Assembly (NCBI GenBank): GCA_001570385.1
Contig: BBYL01000007.1
Span: 558,001 to 622,000 of the forward strand
Length of the DNA: 64,000 nt
Direction: 5' to 3'
From: Microtetraspora glauca
GTDB lineage: Bacteria > Actinomycetota > Actinomycetes > Streptosporangiales > Streptosporangiaceae
Shown: piece after piece, positions 8,630 to 16,399 of the stretch
How positions within the stretch are numbered: position 1 is the stretch's first letter
How the letters are laid out: each line of letters opens with the position of its first letter
The notes under the pieces: generated by a model
What the model was told of the DNA's origin: nothing
What the model saw: only the letters and a program-made list of their open reading frames with translations
Database searches by the model: none
Translations under genes and position numbers: made by a program

Positions 8630-9697
8630 TTGCTCCGCAATCGAGTAAGCAAGTTGGCTGCCGCCACCGCTGCGGGTGCCATGCTCATGGCCGCCGCCGC
8701 GTGTGGAGGTAGTGACGCCAAGGACGAGACCTCCGCGAGCGCATCGTCGGCGGCGCCCGAGGCCAAGGCGAAGGCCAAGGTCGGCCTCGCCTACGACATC
8801 GGCGGACGTGGTGACCAGTCGTTCAACGATGCCGCCGCCGCCGGCCTGGACAAGGCCAAGGGCGAGTTCGGCCTCGAGACCAAGGAGCTGGAGACCGCTC
8901 CCGGCGAGACGGACGCGCAGAAGGAGGAGCGGCTGCGCCTGCTCGCCAGCAGCGGGTTCAACCCGGTCATCGCGGTCGGCTTCGCGTACTCCGCGTCCGT
9001 GAAGAAGGTCGCCGCCGAGTTCCCGGACGTCAAGTTCGCGATCATCGACGACGCCGACGCCACCGGCCCCAACGTCAGCAACCTGGTCTTCGCCGAGGAG
9101 CAGGGGTCGTTCCTGGTCGGCGCCGCGGCCGCGCTGAAGTCCAAGAAGGGCAACGTCGGCTTCGTCGGCGGCGTCGAGGTCCCGCTGATCCAGAAGTTCG
9201 AGGCGGGCTTCGTGGCGGGTGCCAAGGCCGTCAAGTCGGACATCAAGATCCAGACCAAGTACCTGAGCCAGCCGCCGGACTTCACCGGGTTCAACGACCC
9301 GGCCAAGGGCAAGACCGCGGCCCAGGGCATGTACGACGGCGGCGCCGACGTGGTCTACCAGGCCGCGGGCGGTTCCGGCGGCGGTGTCTTCGAGGCCGCC
9401 AAGGCCGCGGGCGCCATGGCCATCGGTGTCGACTCCGACCAGGCGAAGACGGCCGACGCGGCCGTCGCCGACGTCATCATCACCTCGATGCTGAAGAAGA
9501 TCGACGTGGCGGTCTACGACTTCCTCAAGAACTTCACCAGCGGCAGCGTCAAGGCCGGTGAGTCCCGCTACGACCTGAAGGCGGGCGGTGTCGACTTCTC
9601 CACCACCGGCGGCAAGATCGACGACATCAAGGCCCAGCTCGACGAGTACAAGCAGAAGATCGTCAACGGCGAGATCACGGTCCCCACGACCCCCTGA
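8630..9697 (+). CDS. BMP family nucleoside-binding lipoprotein of an ABC importer
   Basis: 355 residues. The start is chosen as TTG 8630, just after GGAAGGGGAG, because it gives a proper lipoprotein signal peptide ending in AAAAC before GG; the frame also extends upstream without such a signal. The mature protein has the basic membrane protein pattern: VGLAYDIGGRGDQSFND, FAIIDDADATGPNVSNLVF, EEQGSFLVGAAAAL and GADVVYQAAGGSGGGVFEA. It would bind nucleosides outside the membrane and pass them to the ATPase and permeases encoded next. A hairpin follows the gene and may favour excess of this protein. Confidence 0.92.
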   Translation: MLRNRVSKLAAATAAGAMLMAAAACGGSDAKDETSASASSAAPEAKAKAKVGLAYDIGGRGDQSFNDAAAAGLDKAKGEFGLETKELETAPGETDAQKEERLRLLASSGFNPVIAVGFAYSASVKKVAAEFPDVKFAIIDDADATGPNVSNLVFAEEQGSFLVGAAAALKSKKGNVGFVGGVEVPLIQKFEAGFVAGAKAVKSDIKIQTKYLSQPPDFTGFNDPAKGKTAAQGMYDGGADVVYQAAGGSGGGVFEAAKAAGAMAIGVDSDQAKTADAAVADVIITSMLKKIDVAVYDFLKNFTSGSVKAGESRYDLKAGGVDFSTTGGKIDDIKAQLDEYKQKIVNGEITVPTTP

Positions 9698-9710
9698 CCT
9701 GCCGTTCTCC

Positions 9711-9744
9711 GAGGGGCCCGGGCGCTGATCGCTCCGGGCTCCTC
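9711..9744 (+). terminator. Hairpin between binding protein and ATPase genes (partial terminator or mRNA stabiliser)
   Basis: Eleven base pairs (9711-9721 with 9734-9744, one G-U) enclose a 12-base loop, with no U tract. Its position directly after the binding-protein gene is typical of sites that raise binding protein over the rest of the transporter. Confidence 0.5.
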
Positions 9745-9775
9745 GGCCTATCGTGCCTGTCCACAGGCACTCCGG

Positions 9776-11377
9776 GTGGGGGAGGCCGCCATAACAACCG
9801 CAATCGCCACAGATCCCGCCGTAGAGCTGACGGGTATCACCAAGAGGTTTCCCGGCGTCATCGCGAACCGGGACGTCCGCCTGAGCGTCGCCAAGGGCCA
9901 CATCCACGCCATCGTCGGTGAGAACGGCGCGGGCAAGTCCACGCTCATGAAGATCCTGTACGGCATGCAGCGCCCGGACGAGGGCGAGATCCGGATCAAC
10001 GGGTCGGCTGTGAGCTTCCACACCCCGGGCGACGCCATCGGCGCCGGGATCGGCATGGTCCACCAGCACTTCATGCTCGCCGACAACCTCACGGTCCTCG
10101 AGAACGTGATCCTCGGCAGCGAGCCGCGCAAGGGCGGCCTGGCCATCGACTTCGGCGCGGCGCGCAAGAAGATCCGGGAGCTCTCCGACGCGTACGGGCT
10201 GGGCGTCGAACCGGACGCGCTGGTCGAGGAGCTGGGGGTGGGCGACCGCCAGCGGGTGGAGATCCTCAAGGTCCTCTACCGGGGAGCCCGGATCCTCATC
10301 CTGGACGAGCCGACCGCGGTCCTCGTGCCGCACGAGGTGGACGAGCTCTTCGACAACCTCCGGGTGCTGGTCCGCGAGGGCCTGACGATCCTGTTCATCT
10401 CGCACAAGCTCGACGAGGTCCTGAAGGTGGCGGACGCGATCACCGTGATCCGCCGGGGCACGACCGTGGCCAGCGTCGAGCCGAGCGGGGTGACCGCGCG
10501 CAAGCTCGCCGAGTTGATGGTCGGCAGCGAGCTGCCCAGCCCGGAGACCCGCGAGTCCACCGTCACCGACGTCGTCACGCTGGAGGTCTCCGGCCTCACG
10601 ATGGTGGCTCCGGGGCACGGGCCGGTCCCGAAGGGTACCTCTGCCGAGCAGCTGAAGGCGGACGGGGTGCGCCTCCTGCTTGAGGACATCTCCTTCACGA
10701 TCCACAAGGGCGAGGTCCTGGGCATCGCCGGGGTCGAGGGGAACGGCCAGGCCGAACTCGTCGAGGCCATCATGGGCATGCGTTCCATCACGGCCGGGAC
10801 GATCAGCCTCGGCGGCGCGGACATCACCGCCTGGTCCACCCTGAAGCGGCGTGAGGGCGGCATCGGCTTCATCCCCGAGGACAGGCACCGGCACGGCCTG
10901 CTGCTGGAGGCGCCGCTCTGGGAGAACCGCATCCTCGGCCACCAGACGCGCGAGCCCAACGTCAAGGGCGTCTGGATCGACCGCGCGGGAGCCCGCAAGG
11001 ACACCCAGCGGATCGTCGACGAGTACGACGTCCGCACCCCCGGCATCGACGTGGACGCGGCCGCCCTGTCCGGAGGCAACCAGCAGAAGCTGATCGTCGG
11101 CCGGGAGATGAGCGGCGAGCCGGTGCTGCTGATCGCGTCGCACCCGACGCGGGGTGTGGACGTGGGCGCCCAGGCGGCCATCTGGGACCACCTGAGGAAC
11201 GCCCGCGCCGCCGGCCTGGCCGTACTGCTGATCTCCGCCGACCTCGACGAGCTCATCGGCCTGTCCGACTCGCTCAAGGTCATCCTGCGGGGCCGGATCG
11301 TCGCCGACGTCGATCCCGGTGCCGTGACCCCCGAGCAGCTCGGCTCGGCGATGACCGGCGCGGGGGAGGACACATGA
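9776..11377 (+). CDS. ABC transporter ATPase, nucleoside importer (duplicated, sugar-transporter type)
   Basis: 533 residues with two ABC domains. The first has Walker A GENGAGKSTLMKIL, Q-loop HQHFMLADNLTV and Walker B ILILDEPTAVL, but a weak signature (ELGVGDRQRVEIL). The second has a degenerate Walker A (GVEGNGQAEL), a good signature LSGGNQQKLIVGRE and LLIASHPTRGVDVGAQ. This pattern is usual for BMP/ribose-type importers. The start is uncertain: GTG 9776 precedes rather than follows the purine tract at 9777-9784, and no ATG/GTG/TTG lies in frame just after it. Its stop overlaps the ATG at 11374 (ATGA). Confidence 0.9.
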   Translation: MGEAAITTAIATDPAVELTGITKRFPGVIANRDVRLSVAKGHIHAIVGENGAGKSTLMKILYGMQRPDEGEIRINGSAVSFHTPGDAIGAGIGMVHQHFMLADNLTVLENVILGSEPRKGGLAIDFGAARKKIRELSDAYGLGVEPDALVEELGVGDRQRVEILKVLYRGARILILDEPTAVLVPHEVDELFDNLRVLVREGLTILFISHKLDEVLKVADAITVIRRGTTVASVEPSGVTARKLAELMVGSELPSPETRESTVTDVVTLEVSGLTMVAPGHGPVPKGTSAEQLKADGVRLLLEDISFTIHKGEVLGIAGVEGNGQAELVEAIMGMRSITAGTISLGGADITAWSTLKRREGGIGFIPEDRHRHGLLLEAPLWENRILGHQTREPNVKGVWIDRAGARKDTQRIVDEYDVRTPGIDVDAAALSGGNQQKLIVGREMSGEPVLLIASHPTRGVDVGAQAAIWDHLRNARAAGLAVLLISADLDELIGLSDSLKVILRGRIVADVDPGAVTPEQLGSAMTGAGEDT

Positions 11378-11549
11378 GCGGGCGAATCGAGCGAATCGGA
11401 AAGCACAGTGTGATTCGCGAACGCCTCCGAGCCGCCGGGCCAGGACACGGCATGAGCGAGCGACCCTTTCAGCACAGCGTGACGCGCGAGGCGCCGTATT
11501 GCGTGTCTTCGACACGACCCGGCTCTGAGCGGCCAGGCGAGGAGACAGC
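11374..11549 (+). repeat. Two tandem units of the ATGAGCGAGCGAATC start-codon repeat
   Basis: Unit 1 (11374-11451) opens ATGAGCGGGCGAATC and contains AAGCACAGTGTGATTCGCGA. Unit 2 (11452-11549) opens ATGAGCGAGCGACCC and contains CAGCACAGCGTGACGCGCGA. The copy at 21546-21592 opens ATGAGCGAGCGAATC and contains AGGCACGGCGCCCTTCGCGA. All three end just before an ATGA. Confidence 0.65.
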
Positions 11550-11553
11550 ATGA
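11374..11553 (+). CDS. 59-codon ORF built from two start-codon repeat units, coupled at both ends
   Basis: It begins with ATGA overlapping the ATPase stop and ends with ATGA overlapping the permease start, so it exactly fills the space between two transporter genes. The product begins MSGRIERIGKHSVIRERL and has a second internal MSERPFQHSVTRE. At DNA level it is two diverged copies (11374-11451 and 11452-11549) of a repeat also found before add (21546). Its 3' end contains GAGGAG, the permease ribosome binding site. The protein itself need not be functional; translation through it may be what matters. Confidence 0.5.
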   Translation: MSGRIERIGKHSVIRERLRAAGPGHGMSERPFQHSVTREAPYCVSSTRPGSERPGEETA

Positions 11554-12677
11554 GCGCATTCATGGAACGCCTGACCGGGCGGGTGAAGCTCGACGGCGTC
11601 TTCGCGATCGTCGCGCCCGTCCTCGCCGTCGTCTTCGCCGGCCTCGTGACGTCCGTCGTCCTGCTGATCGCGGGCAACTCCCCGGCGGACGCCTTCACGA
11701 CCCTGCTCGACCAGGGCTCCACGCCGCGCATCATCGTCCTGATCCTCAACACGTCGGCCGCCTACTACCTGTCGGCCGTCGCGGTGGCGATCGGGTTCCG
11801 GATGAACCTGTTCAACATCGGTGTGGACGGCCAGTACCGGCTCGCCGCGCTCCTCGCCGCGGCCGTCGGCGGGGCCGGGCTGCTGCCCGGCGTGCTCAAC
11901 AGCCTGCTCGTGGTCCTGGTGGCCGTGCTCGTGGGCGCCCTGTGGGCCTCGATCGCCGGACTGCTCAAGGTGACCCGCGGCGTCAGCGAGGTCATTTCCA
12001 CGATCATGCTGAACGCCATCGCCACCGGCCTGACCGGCTGGCTGCTGACCGCCGACCGGCTCGGCGTGCTGAGCGGCAACGCCATCGGCACCACGCCGAT
12101 CCCCGAGGACGCCCACGCGCCCGGATGGGCGCTGATCCCCGGCACGCCGATGCAGGTCAACAGCTTCCTCATCGTGGCGATCATCGTCGGCGTCGGCTAC
12201 GCGGTGCTGCTCAACCGGACCCGTTTCGGGTTCAACCTGCGCGCCACCGGCCGGTCGGAGCCGGCCGCGGTGGCCAGCGGGGTGGACGTCAAGCGGATGG
12301 TCATCAGCGCGATGGTCATCTCGGGCGCCGTGGCCGGTCTCGTCGGCATGCCGGAACTGCTCGGCGGCTCCTTCCAGTACAGCCTGAACTTCCCGGCCGG
12401 GCTCGGCTTCACCGGCATCGCGATCGCGCTCCTCGGCAGGAACAACGCGGTCGGCATGGCGGTCGGCGCCCTGCTGTGGGCGTTCCTGGACAGCTCCTCG
12501 AACGCGCTGCAGATCCTGGACATCTCCAAGGAGCTCGTCGACATCATGAAGGGTGTGATCGTGCTCTCGGTGATCATCGCGTACGAGCTGGTGCACCGGT
12601 ACCGGACCGTCGCCGCGCAGCGCAGGGTCAGCCGCGAGCTCGCCGCACCGGCCGAGGTGGAAGGGGCCGCGGTATGA
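11550..12677 (+). CDS. ABC transporter permease, nucleoside importer (BPD_transp_2)
   Basis: 375 residues with about eight to ten hydrophobic helices and the family phrases MNLFNIGVDGQYRLAA and RATGRSEPAAVASGVDVKR (the cytoplasmic coupling loop). It forms the membrane channel with the next permease. The ATG at 11550 follows GAGGAG and overlaps the stop of the preceding micro-ORF. The stop overlaps the next start (ATGA at 12674), so permease subunits are made in linked amounts. Confidence 0.92.
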   Translation: MSAFMERLTGRVKLDGVFAIVAPVLAVVFAGLVTSVVLLIAGNSPADAFTTLLDQGSTPRIIVLILNTSAAYYLSAVAVAIGFRMNLFNIGVDGQYRLAALLAAAVGGAGLLPGVLNSLLVVLVAVLVGALWASIAGLLKVTRGVSEVISTIMLNAIATGLTGWLLTADRLGVLSGNAIGTTPIPEDAHAPGWALIPGTPMQVNSFLIVAIIVGVGYAVLLNRTRFGFNLRATGRSEPAAVASGVDVKRMVISAMVISGAVAGLVGMPELLGGSFQYSLNFPAGLGFTGIAIALLGRNNAVGMAVGALLWAFLDSSSNALQILDISKELVDIMKGVIVLSVIIAYELVHRYRTVAAQRRVSRELAAPAEVEGAAV

Positions 12678-13945
12678 CCGCCACGGACGTCTCGGCGGGC
12701 AAGCCGGTCGCCGCACCTCCCGCGCGGCGGTTCAAGCTGACCTTCCCCGTCCTGCTGGCCGGCCTCGCCGGGCTGGTCATCCTCCTGTCGGTGGCCCGGC
12801 TGGTGACCGGCGCCCACGACATCACCTCGGGCGGCACGATCAGCGCCGCGCTCGGCCTCGCCGTACCGATCGGGCTGGCCGGGCTCGGCGGCCTGTGGTC
12901 GGAGCGGGCCGGCGTGGTGAACATCGGCCTCGAAGGCATGATGATCCTCGGCACCTGGTTCGGCGCCTGGGGCGCGCTCCAGTTCCACAGCCCCTGGGCC
13001 GGTGTGGTCGCCGGCGCGATCGGCGGCGCGATCGGCGGCGCCATCCACGCGCTGGCGACCGTGACGTTCGGCGTGGACCAGATCATCTCGGGCGTCGCCA
13101 TCAACATCGTCGGCCTCGGCTTCACCCAGTACCTCTCCAAGCTGGTCTTCTCGACCATGAAGGGCGGCGGCGCCAAGCAGTCGCCGCGTGTGCCGACCAT
13201 GGGGACGTTCGACGTGCCGGGGATCGGCCAGCCGCTGCTGGATCTGCAGAACAAGCGCTGGTTCCTGGTGTCGGACGTCGCCGGCATCCTGCACGGGATC
13301 ACGCAGAACGTCTCGTTCTTCACGATCCTGGCGATCCTGCTGGTGCCGCTGTCGTTCTACCTCCTGTGGCGTACGGCGTTCGGCCTGCGCATCAGGTCCT
13401 GCGGCGAGCGGCCGGTGGCCGCCGAGTCGCTGGGCGTCAACGTCTACCTGTACAAGTGGATCGCGGTGATCGTCTCCGGCGGGCTCGCCGGGCTCGGCGG
13501 GGCGTTCCTGTCGCTCATCGCCGCCGGGATCTACCGCGACGGGCAGACGGGCGGTCGCGGCTACATCGGCCTGGCCGCCATGATCTTCGGCAACTGGCGG
13601 CCCGGCGGCCTCGCCGGTGGCGCGGCCCTGTTCGGCTACACCGACGCGCTCCAGCTCAGGCAGGGCGGCACCTCGGTCCACGCGCTCCTGCTCGTCGTGG
13701 CCATGCTGCTCGCCGCCGTCGCGGTCTACCAGCTCGTACGGCAGCGCAGGAACAGGGCCGCCCTGGTGACCGGCATCGCGACGATCGCGGTCTTCGCGGT
13801 GTTCGCGGTGACCGACACGGTGCCGGACGCCTTCACGTCGTTCACGCCGCATCTGACTACGCTGCTAGTGCTCTCACTCGCCTCGCAGCGCCTGCGGATG
13901 CCGGCCGCCGACGGCGTTCCCTACCGAAGAGGACAGGCCAAATGA
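12674..13945 (+). CDS. ABC transporter permease, nucleoside importer (second subunit)
   Basis: 423 residues from the ATG at 12674, which overlaps the previous stop. Motifs SERAGVVNIGLEGMMILG and SCGERPVAAESLGVNVYLYK are typical of the second permease of BMP-linked importers. About nine to ten helices are visible, plus an extra hydrophobic pair near the C-terminus (LVTGIATIAVFAVFAV). The stop overlaps the start of cdd, so uptake and deamination are translationally tied. Confidence 0.92.
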   Translation: MTATDVSAGKPVAAPPARRFKLTFPVLLAGLAGLVILLSVARLVTGAHDITSGGTISAALGLAVPIGLAGLGGLWSERAGVVNIGLEGMMILGTWFGAWGALQFHSPWAGVVAGAIGGAIGGAIHALATVTFGVDQIISGVAINIVGLGFTQYLSKLVFSTMKGGGAKQSPRVPTMGTFDVPGIGQPLLDLQNKRWFLVSDVAGILHGITQNVSFFTILAILLVPLSFYLLWRTAFGLRIRSCGERPVAAESLGVNVYLYKWIAVIVSGGLAGLGGAFLSLIAAGIYRDGQTGGRGYIGLAAMIFGNWRPGGLAGGAALFGYTDALQLRQGGTSVHALLLVVAMLLAAVAVYQLVRQRRNRAALVTGIATIAVFAVFAVTDTVPDAFTSFTPHLTTLLVLSLASQRLRMPAADGVPYRRGQAK

Positions 13946-14340
13946 CCAAGCCGACCATCGACTGGGACGCGCTGCGCGCCCTGGCGACCGAGGCCATGGC
14001 GCACGCCTACGCGCCGTACTCCAAGTTCCCGGTCGGTGCCGCCGCACTGGTGGACGACGGGCGGGTGGTCACCGGCTGCAACGTCGAGAACGCCTCCTAC
14101 GGGATCGGGTTGTGCGCCGAATGCGGTCTCGTGTCGGCGCTGCACGCCGGCGGGGGCGGCCGGCTGGTGGCGTTCACCTGCGTGGACGGGCACGGCGAGC
14201 TGCTGATGCCGTGCGGGCGCTGCCGCCAGCTCCTCATGGAGCACGGCGGGCCGGAGCTGCTGGTCGAGACCCCGGAGGGGCCGTGGCGGCTGGCGGACAT
14301 CCTGCCGTTCGCCTTCGGCCCTGACGACTTGTCGCGCTGA
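13942..14340 (+). CDS. cdd: Cytidine deaminase
   Basis: 132 residues, the length of tetrameric cytidine deaminases. It converts cytidine or deoxycytidine to uridine or deoxyuridine. Zinc and catalytic residues are C58-A-E60 (in GLCAECG) and the P90-C-G-R-C94 pair; FPVGAAALVDDG and GCNVENASYG bind the nucleoside. The ATG overlaps the permease stop. It belongs to the operon that begins with the BMP lipoprotein and supplies the following thymidine phosphorylase with deaminated nucleosides. Confidence 0.95.
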   Translation: MTKPTIDWDALRALATEAMAHAYAPYSKFPVGAAALVDDGRVVTGCNVENASYGIGLCAECGLVSALHAGGGGRLVAFTCVDGHGELLMPCGRCRQLLMEHGGPELLVETPEGPWRLADILPFAFGPDDLSR

Positions 14341-14423
14341 ATAGCGATAAATCCGGATACACGGCGGCGGATCGCCGGGAGGGTTACGGCTCCCGTGGGA
14401 GCCGTACACGACAGAGGGGGATC

Positions 14424-15716
14424 ATGGGTTTCGACGCGATCGAGATCATCACCACCAAGCGGGACCGGCGCGAGCTGTCCACCGCCCAGATCGACTGGGT
14501 GATCGACGCGTACACGCGTGGCGCGGTGGCCGACGAGCAGATGTCCTCGCTGGCGATGGCGATCCTGCTCAACGGCATGAACCGCAGAGAGATCGCCGAC
14601 TGGACCCTGGCCATGATCCGGACCGGGGAGCGGATGGACTGGTCGGCGCTCGACCGGCCCACCGCGGACAAGCACTCCACCGGCGGGGTGGGCGACAAGA
14701 TCACCCTGCCGCTCGCGCCGCTGGTCGCCGCGTGCGGTGCCTATGTGCCGCAGCTGTCCGGGCGGGGGCTCGGCCACACCGGGGGCACGCTGGACAAGCT
14801 GGAGTCGATCCCCGGCTGGCGCGCGTCCCTGTCGAACGACGAGATGCTGCACGTCATCCGTACGGCCGGCGCCGTCGTGTGCGCGGCCGGCGCCGGCCTC
14901 GCCCCGGCCGACAAGAAGCTGTACGCGCTGCGCGACGTGACCGGGACGGTCGAGTCGATCCCGCTGATCGCCTCGTCCATCATGTCCAAGAAGATCGCCG
15001 AGGGCACCGGTTCGCTCGTCCTCGACGTCAAGGTGGGCTCCGGCGCCTTCATGAAGAACGTGGACGACGCCCGCGAGCTGGCCGAGACGATGGTCGCGCT
15101 GGGCGGCGACGCCGGGGTCCGGACCGTCGCCCTGCTCACCGCGATGGACCGGCCGCTGGGACGGGCCGTGGGCAACGCCCTGGAGGTCGAGGAGTCGGTC
15201 GAGGTCCTCGCCGGAGGTGGCCCCTCCGACGTGGTCGAGCTGACCGTACGGCTCGCCAGGGAGATGCTCGAGGCCGCCGCCGTACCGGGGGCCAAGGACC
15301 CCGAGCAGGCGCTCAAGGACGGCTCGGCGATGGACGCGTGGCGGCGGATGATCGGCGCGCAGGGCGGCGACCCCGACGCGGCGCTGCCCAGGGCGGCCGA
15401 GACGATGGACGTCGTCGCGCCGTCGTCGGGAGTGCTGCGCCGGCTGGACGCCCTCAGCGTGGGAGTGGCCGCCTGGCGGCTCGGCGCGGGCCGCGAGCGC
15501 AAGGAGGACGCGGTCTCGTTCGGAGCGGGCGTCACGCTGCACGCCAAGCCGGGTGACACCGTCCGGGCCGGGCAGCCGCTGATGACCCTGCACGCCGACG
15601 AGGCGGGACGGTTCGAGCGGGCGCTTGGCGCCCTTGAGGGCGCCTACGAGATCGGCGACTCCGCCGACCCCGGCCTGCTCCCGCTCGTGGTCGCCCGGAT
15701 CACCGCGCAGGACTGA
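14424..15716 (+). CDS. deoA: Thymidine / pyrimidine-nucleoside phosphorylase
   Basis: 430 residues. The signature region DKHSTGGVGDK followed by SGRGLGHTGGTLDKLE is diagnostic of thymidine and pyrimidine nucleoside phosphorylases; KVGSGAFMK and the C-terminal LHAKPGDTVRAGQPL complete the fold. It splits thymidine or uridine with phosphate to base and (deoxy)ribose-1-phosphate. The ATG follows AGAGGGGG. It lies 83 bp after cdd and closes the operon. Confidence 0.95.
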   Translation: MGFDAIEIITTKRDRRELSTAQIDWVIDAYTRGAVADEQMSSLAMAILLNGMNRREIADWTLAMIRTGERMDWSALDRPTADKHSTGGVGDKITLPLAPLVAACGAYVPQLSGRGLGHTGGTLDKLESIPGWRASLSNDEMLHVIRTAGAVVCAAGAGLAPADKKLYALRDVTGTVESIPLIASSIMSKKIAEGTGSLVLDVKVGSGAFMKNVDDARELAETMVALGGDAGVRTVALLTAMDRPLGRAVGNALEVEESVEVLAGGGPSDVVELTVRLAREMLEAAAVPGAKDPEQALKDGSAMDAWRRMIGAQGGDPDAALPRAAETMDVVAPSSGVLRRLDALSVGVAAWRLGAGRERKEDAVSFGAGVTLHAKPGDTVRAGQPLMTLHADEAGRFERALGALEGAYEIGDSADPGLLPLVVARITAQD

Positions 15717-15759
15717 TCGCGGGGATCGTCGCGGGAGTGATCACCCGCATCAGGAGTAC

Positions 15760-15807
15760 GGCCCGGCCTGGATGAGCCCCGTGGATCGCGGGGTGACAGG
15801 CCGGGCC
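15760..15807 (+). terminator. Terminator between deoA and the MarR gene
   Basis: An 11-bp perfect outer stem (GGCCCGGCCTG, 15760-15770, pairing with 15797-15807) encloses a second CCCC/GGGG helix. It lies in the 178-bp gap between two convergent genes, so it could serve both. No U tract follows, as is common in actinobacteria. Confidence 0.7.
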
Positions 15808-15894
15808 GAGTCATGTGCGGCCGACGTCAGGCGCCGGAACAGGGGGCACGCGGGCGGGGACGGCGTGGGTCCGCGGGGGAGGGCGTGCCGGCCG

Positions 15895-16296
15895 TCAGCC
15901 CAGGTGGGTCGTGAGGACGGCGAGATGCGTGGGTGCGGCCTCGGCGTGCCGCTTCCGGCCCTCGTCCGTGAGCAGGACGAAAACGCCGCGGCGGTCGGCC
16001 TCGCACATGGCCCGCGTGACGAGCCCCTCGCGCTCCAGTCGCGCGATGAGCCGGGACAGCGCGCTCTGGCTCAGATGGACCTCGTCGGCGAGCTCCTGCA
16101 CGCGGAACTTCTCCTTGCCTCCCCCGTCGCAGGTGGCGAGACCCTCCGCCATGCGGTCGAGCACCTCGAACTCGCTCACGCCGAGGCCGTGCCGGTCGCT
16201 GAGCTCACGCTCCAGGGCGCAAGAGACGGTGGCGTGCCGCGCGAGCAGTTCGCGCCACGTGTCGATGACGTCGATGCCGGACTTCTGGCGAGCCAT
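15895..16296 (-). CDS. MarR family transcriptional regulator
   Basis: 133 residues from the ATG at 16296, six bases after AAGGAGG. The winged-helix core is read as FRVQELADEVHLSQSALSRL (recognition region), IARLEREGLVTR and the wing DRRGVFVLLTDEGRKRH. It is divergent from an MFS exporter with about 100 bp between starts, the usual arrangement for a repressor of an efflux gene. Its own promoter (TTGCAT, 17 bp, TAGGCT on the minus strand, 16343-16348 and 16320-16325) overlaps the first operator, so it probably represses itself too. Confidence 0.93.
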   Translation of the reverse strand: MARQKSGIDVIDTWRELLARHATVSCALERELSDRHGLGVSEFEVLDRMAEGLATCDGGGKEKFRVQELADEVHLSQSALSRLIARLEREGLVTRAMCEADRRGVFVLLTDEGRKRHAEAAPTHLAVLTTHLG

Positions 16297-16342
16297 CCCA
16301 GCCTCCTTGCTTCGGCCGGAGCCTAGCACGCACGACAGGTAG

Positions 16343-16384
16343 ATGCAAACGCATTAAATGCTTGTGCATTGAATGCAGGTGCAT
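16343..16384. promoter_or_regulatory. Triple MarR-type operator
   Basis: Three copies of ATGC-N4-GCAT begin at 16343, 16358 and 16373, exactly 15 bp apart. The spacers are AAAC, TTGT and AGGT. The intervening arms also form GCATT/AATGC palindromes, so the sites are nested. The array overlaps the -35 of the marR promoter and the -35/-10 region proposed for the MFS gene (TTGTGC 16362-16367, TAATGT 16386-16391). Confidence 0.75.
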
Positions 16385-16399
16385 GTAATGTCTCCCGCC

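Noticed and set aside
8552..11752. 1066-codon minus-strand frame across the nucleoside transporter genes
   Set aside because: Antisense to BMP lipoprotein and ABC ATPase, which carry clear motifs and ribosome sites; the frame is a GC-bias shadow.
16373..16399. ATG 16373 or 16388 as start of the MFS exporter
   Set aside because: They fall in the operator array and proposed -10 region; 16400 leaves the promoter free. Not excluded experimentally.
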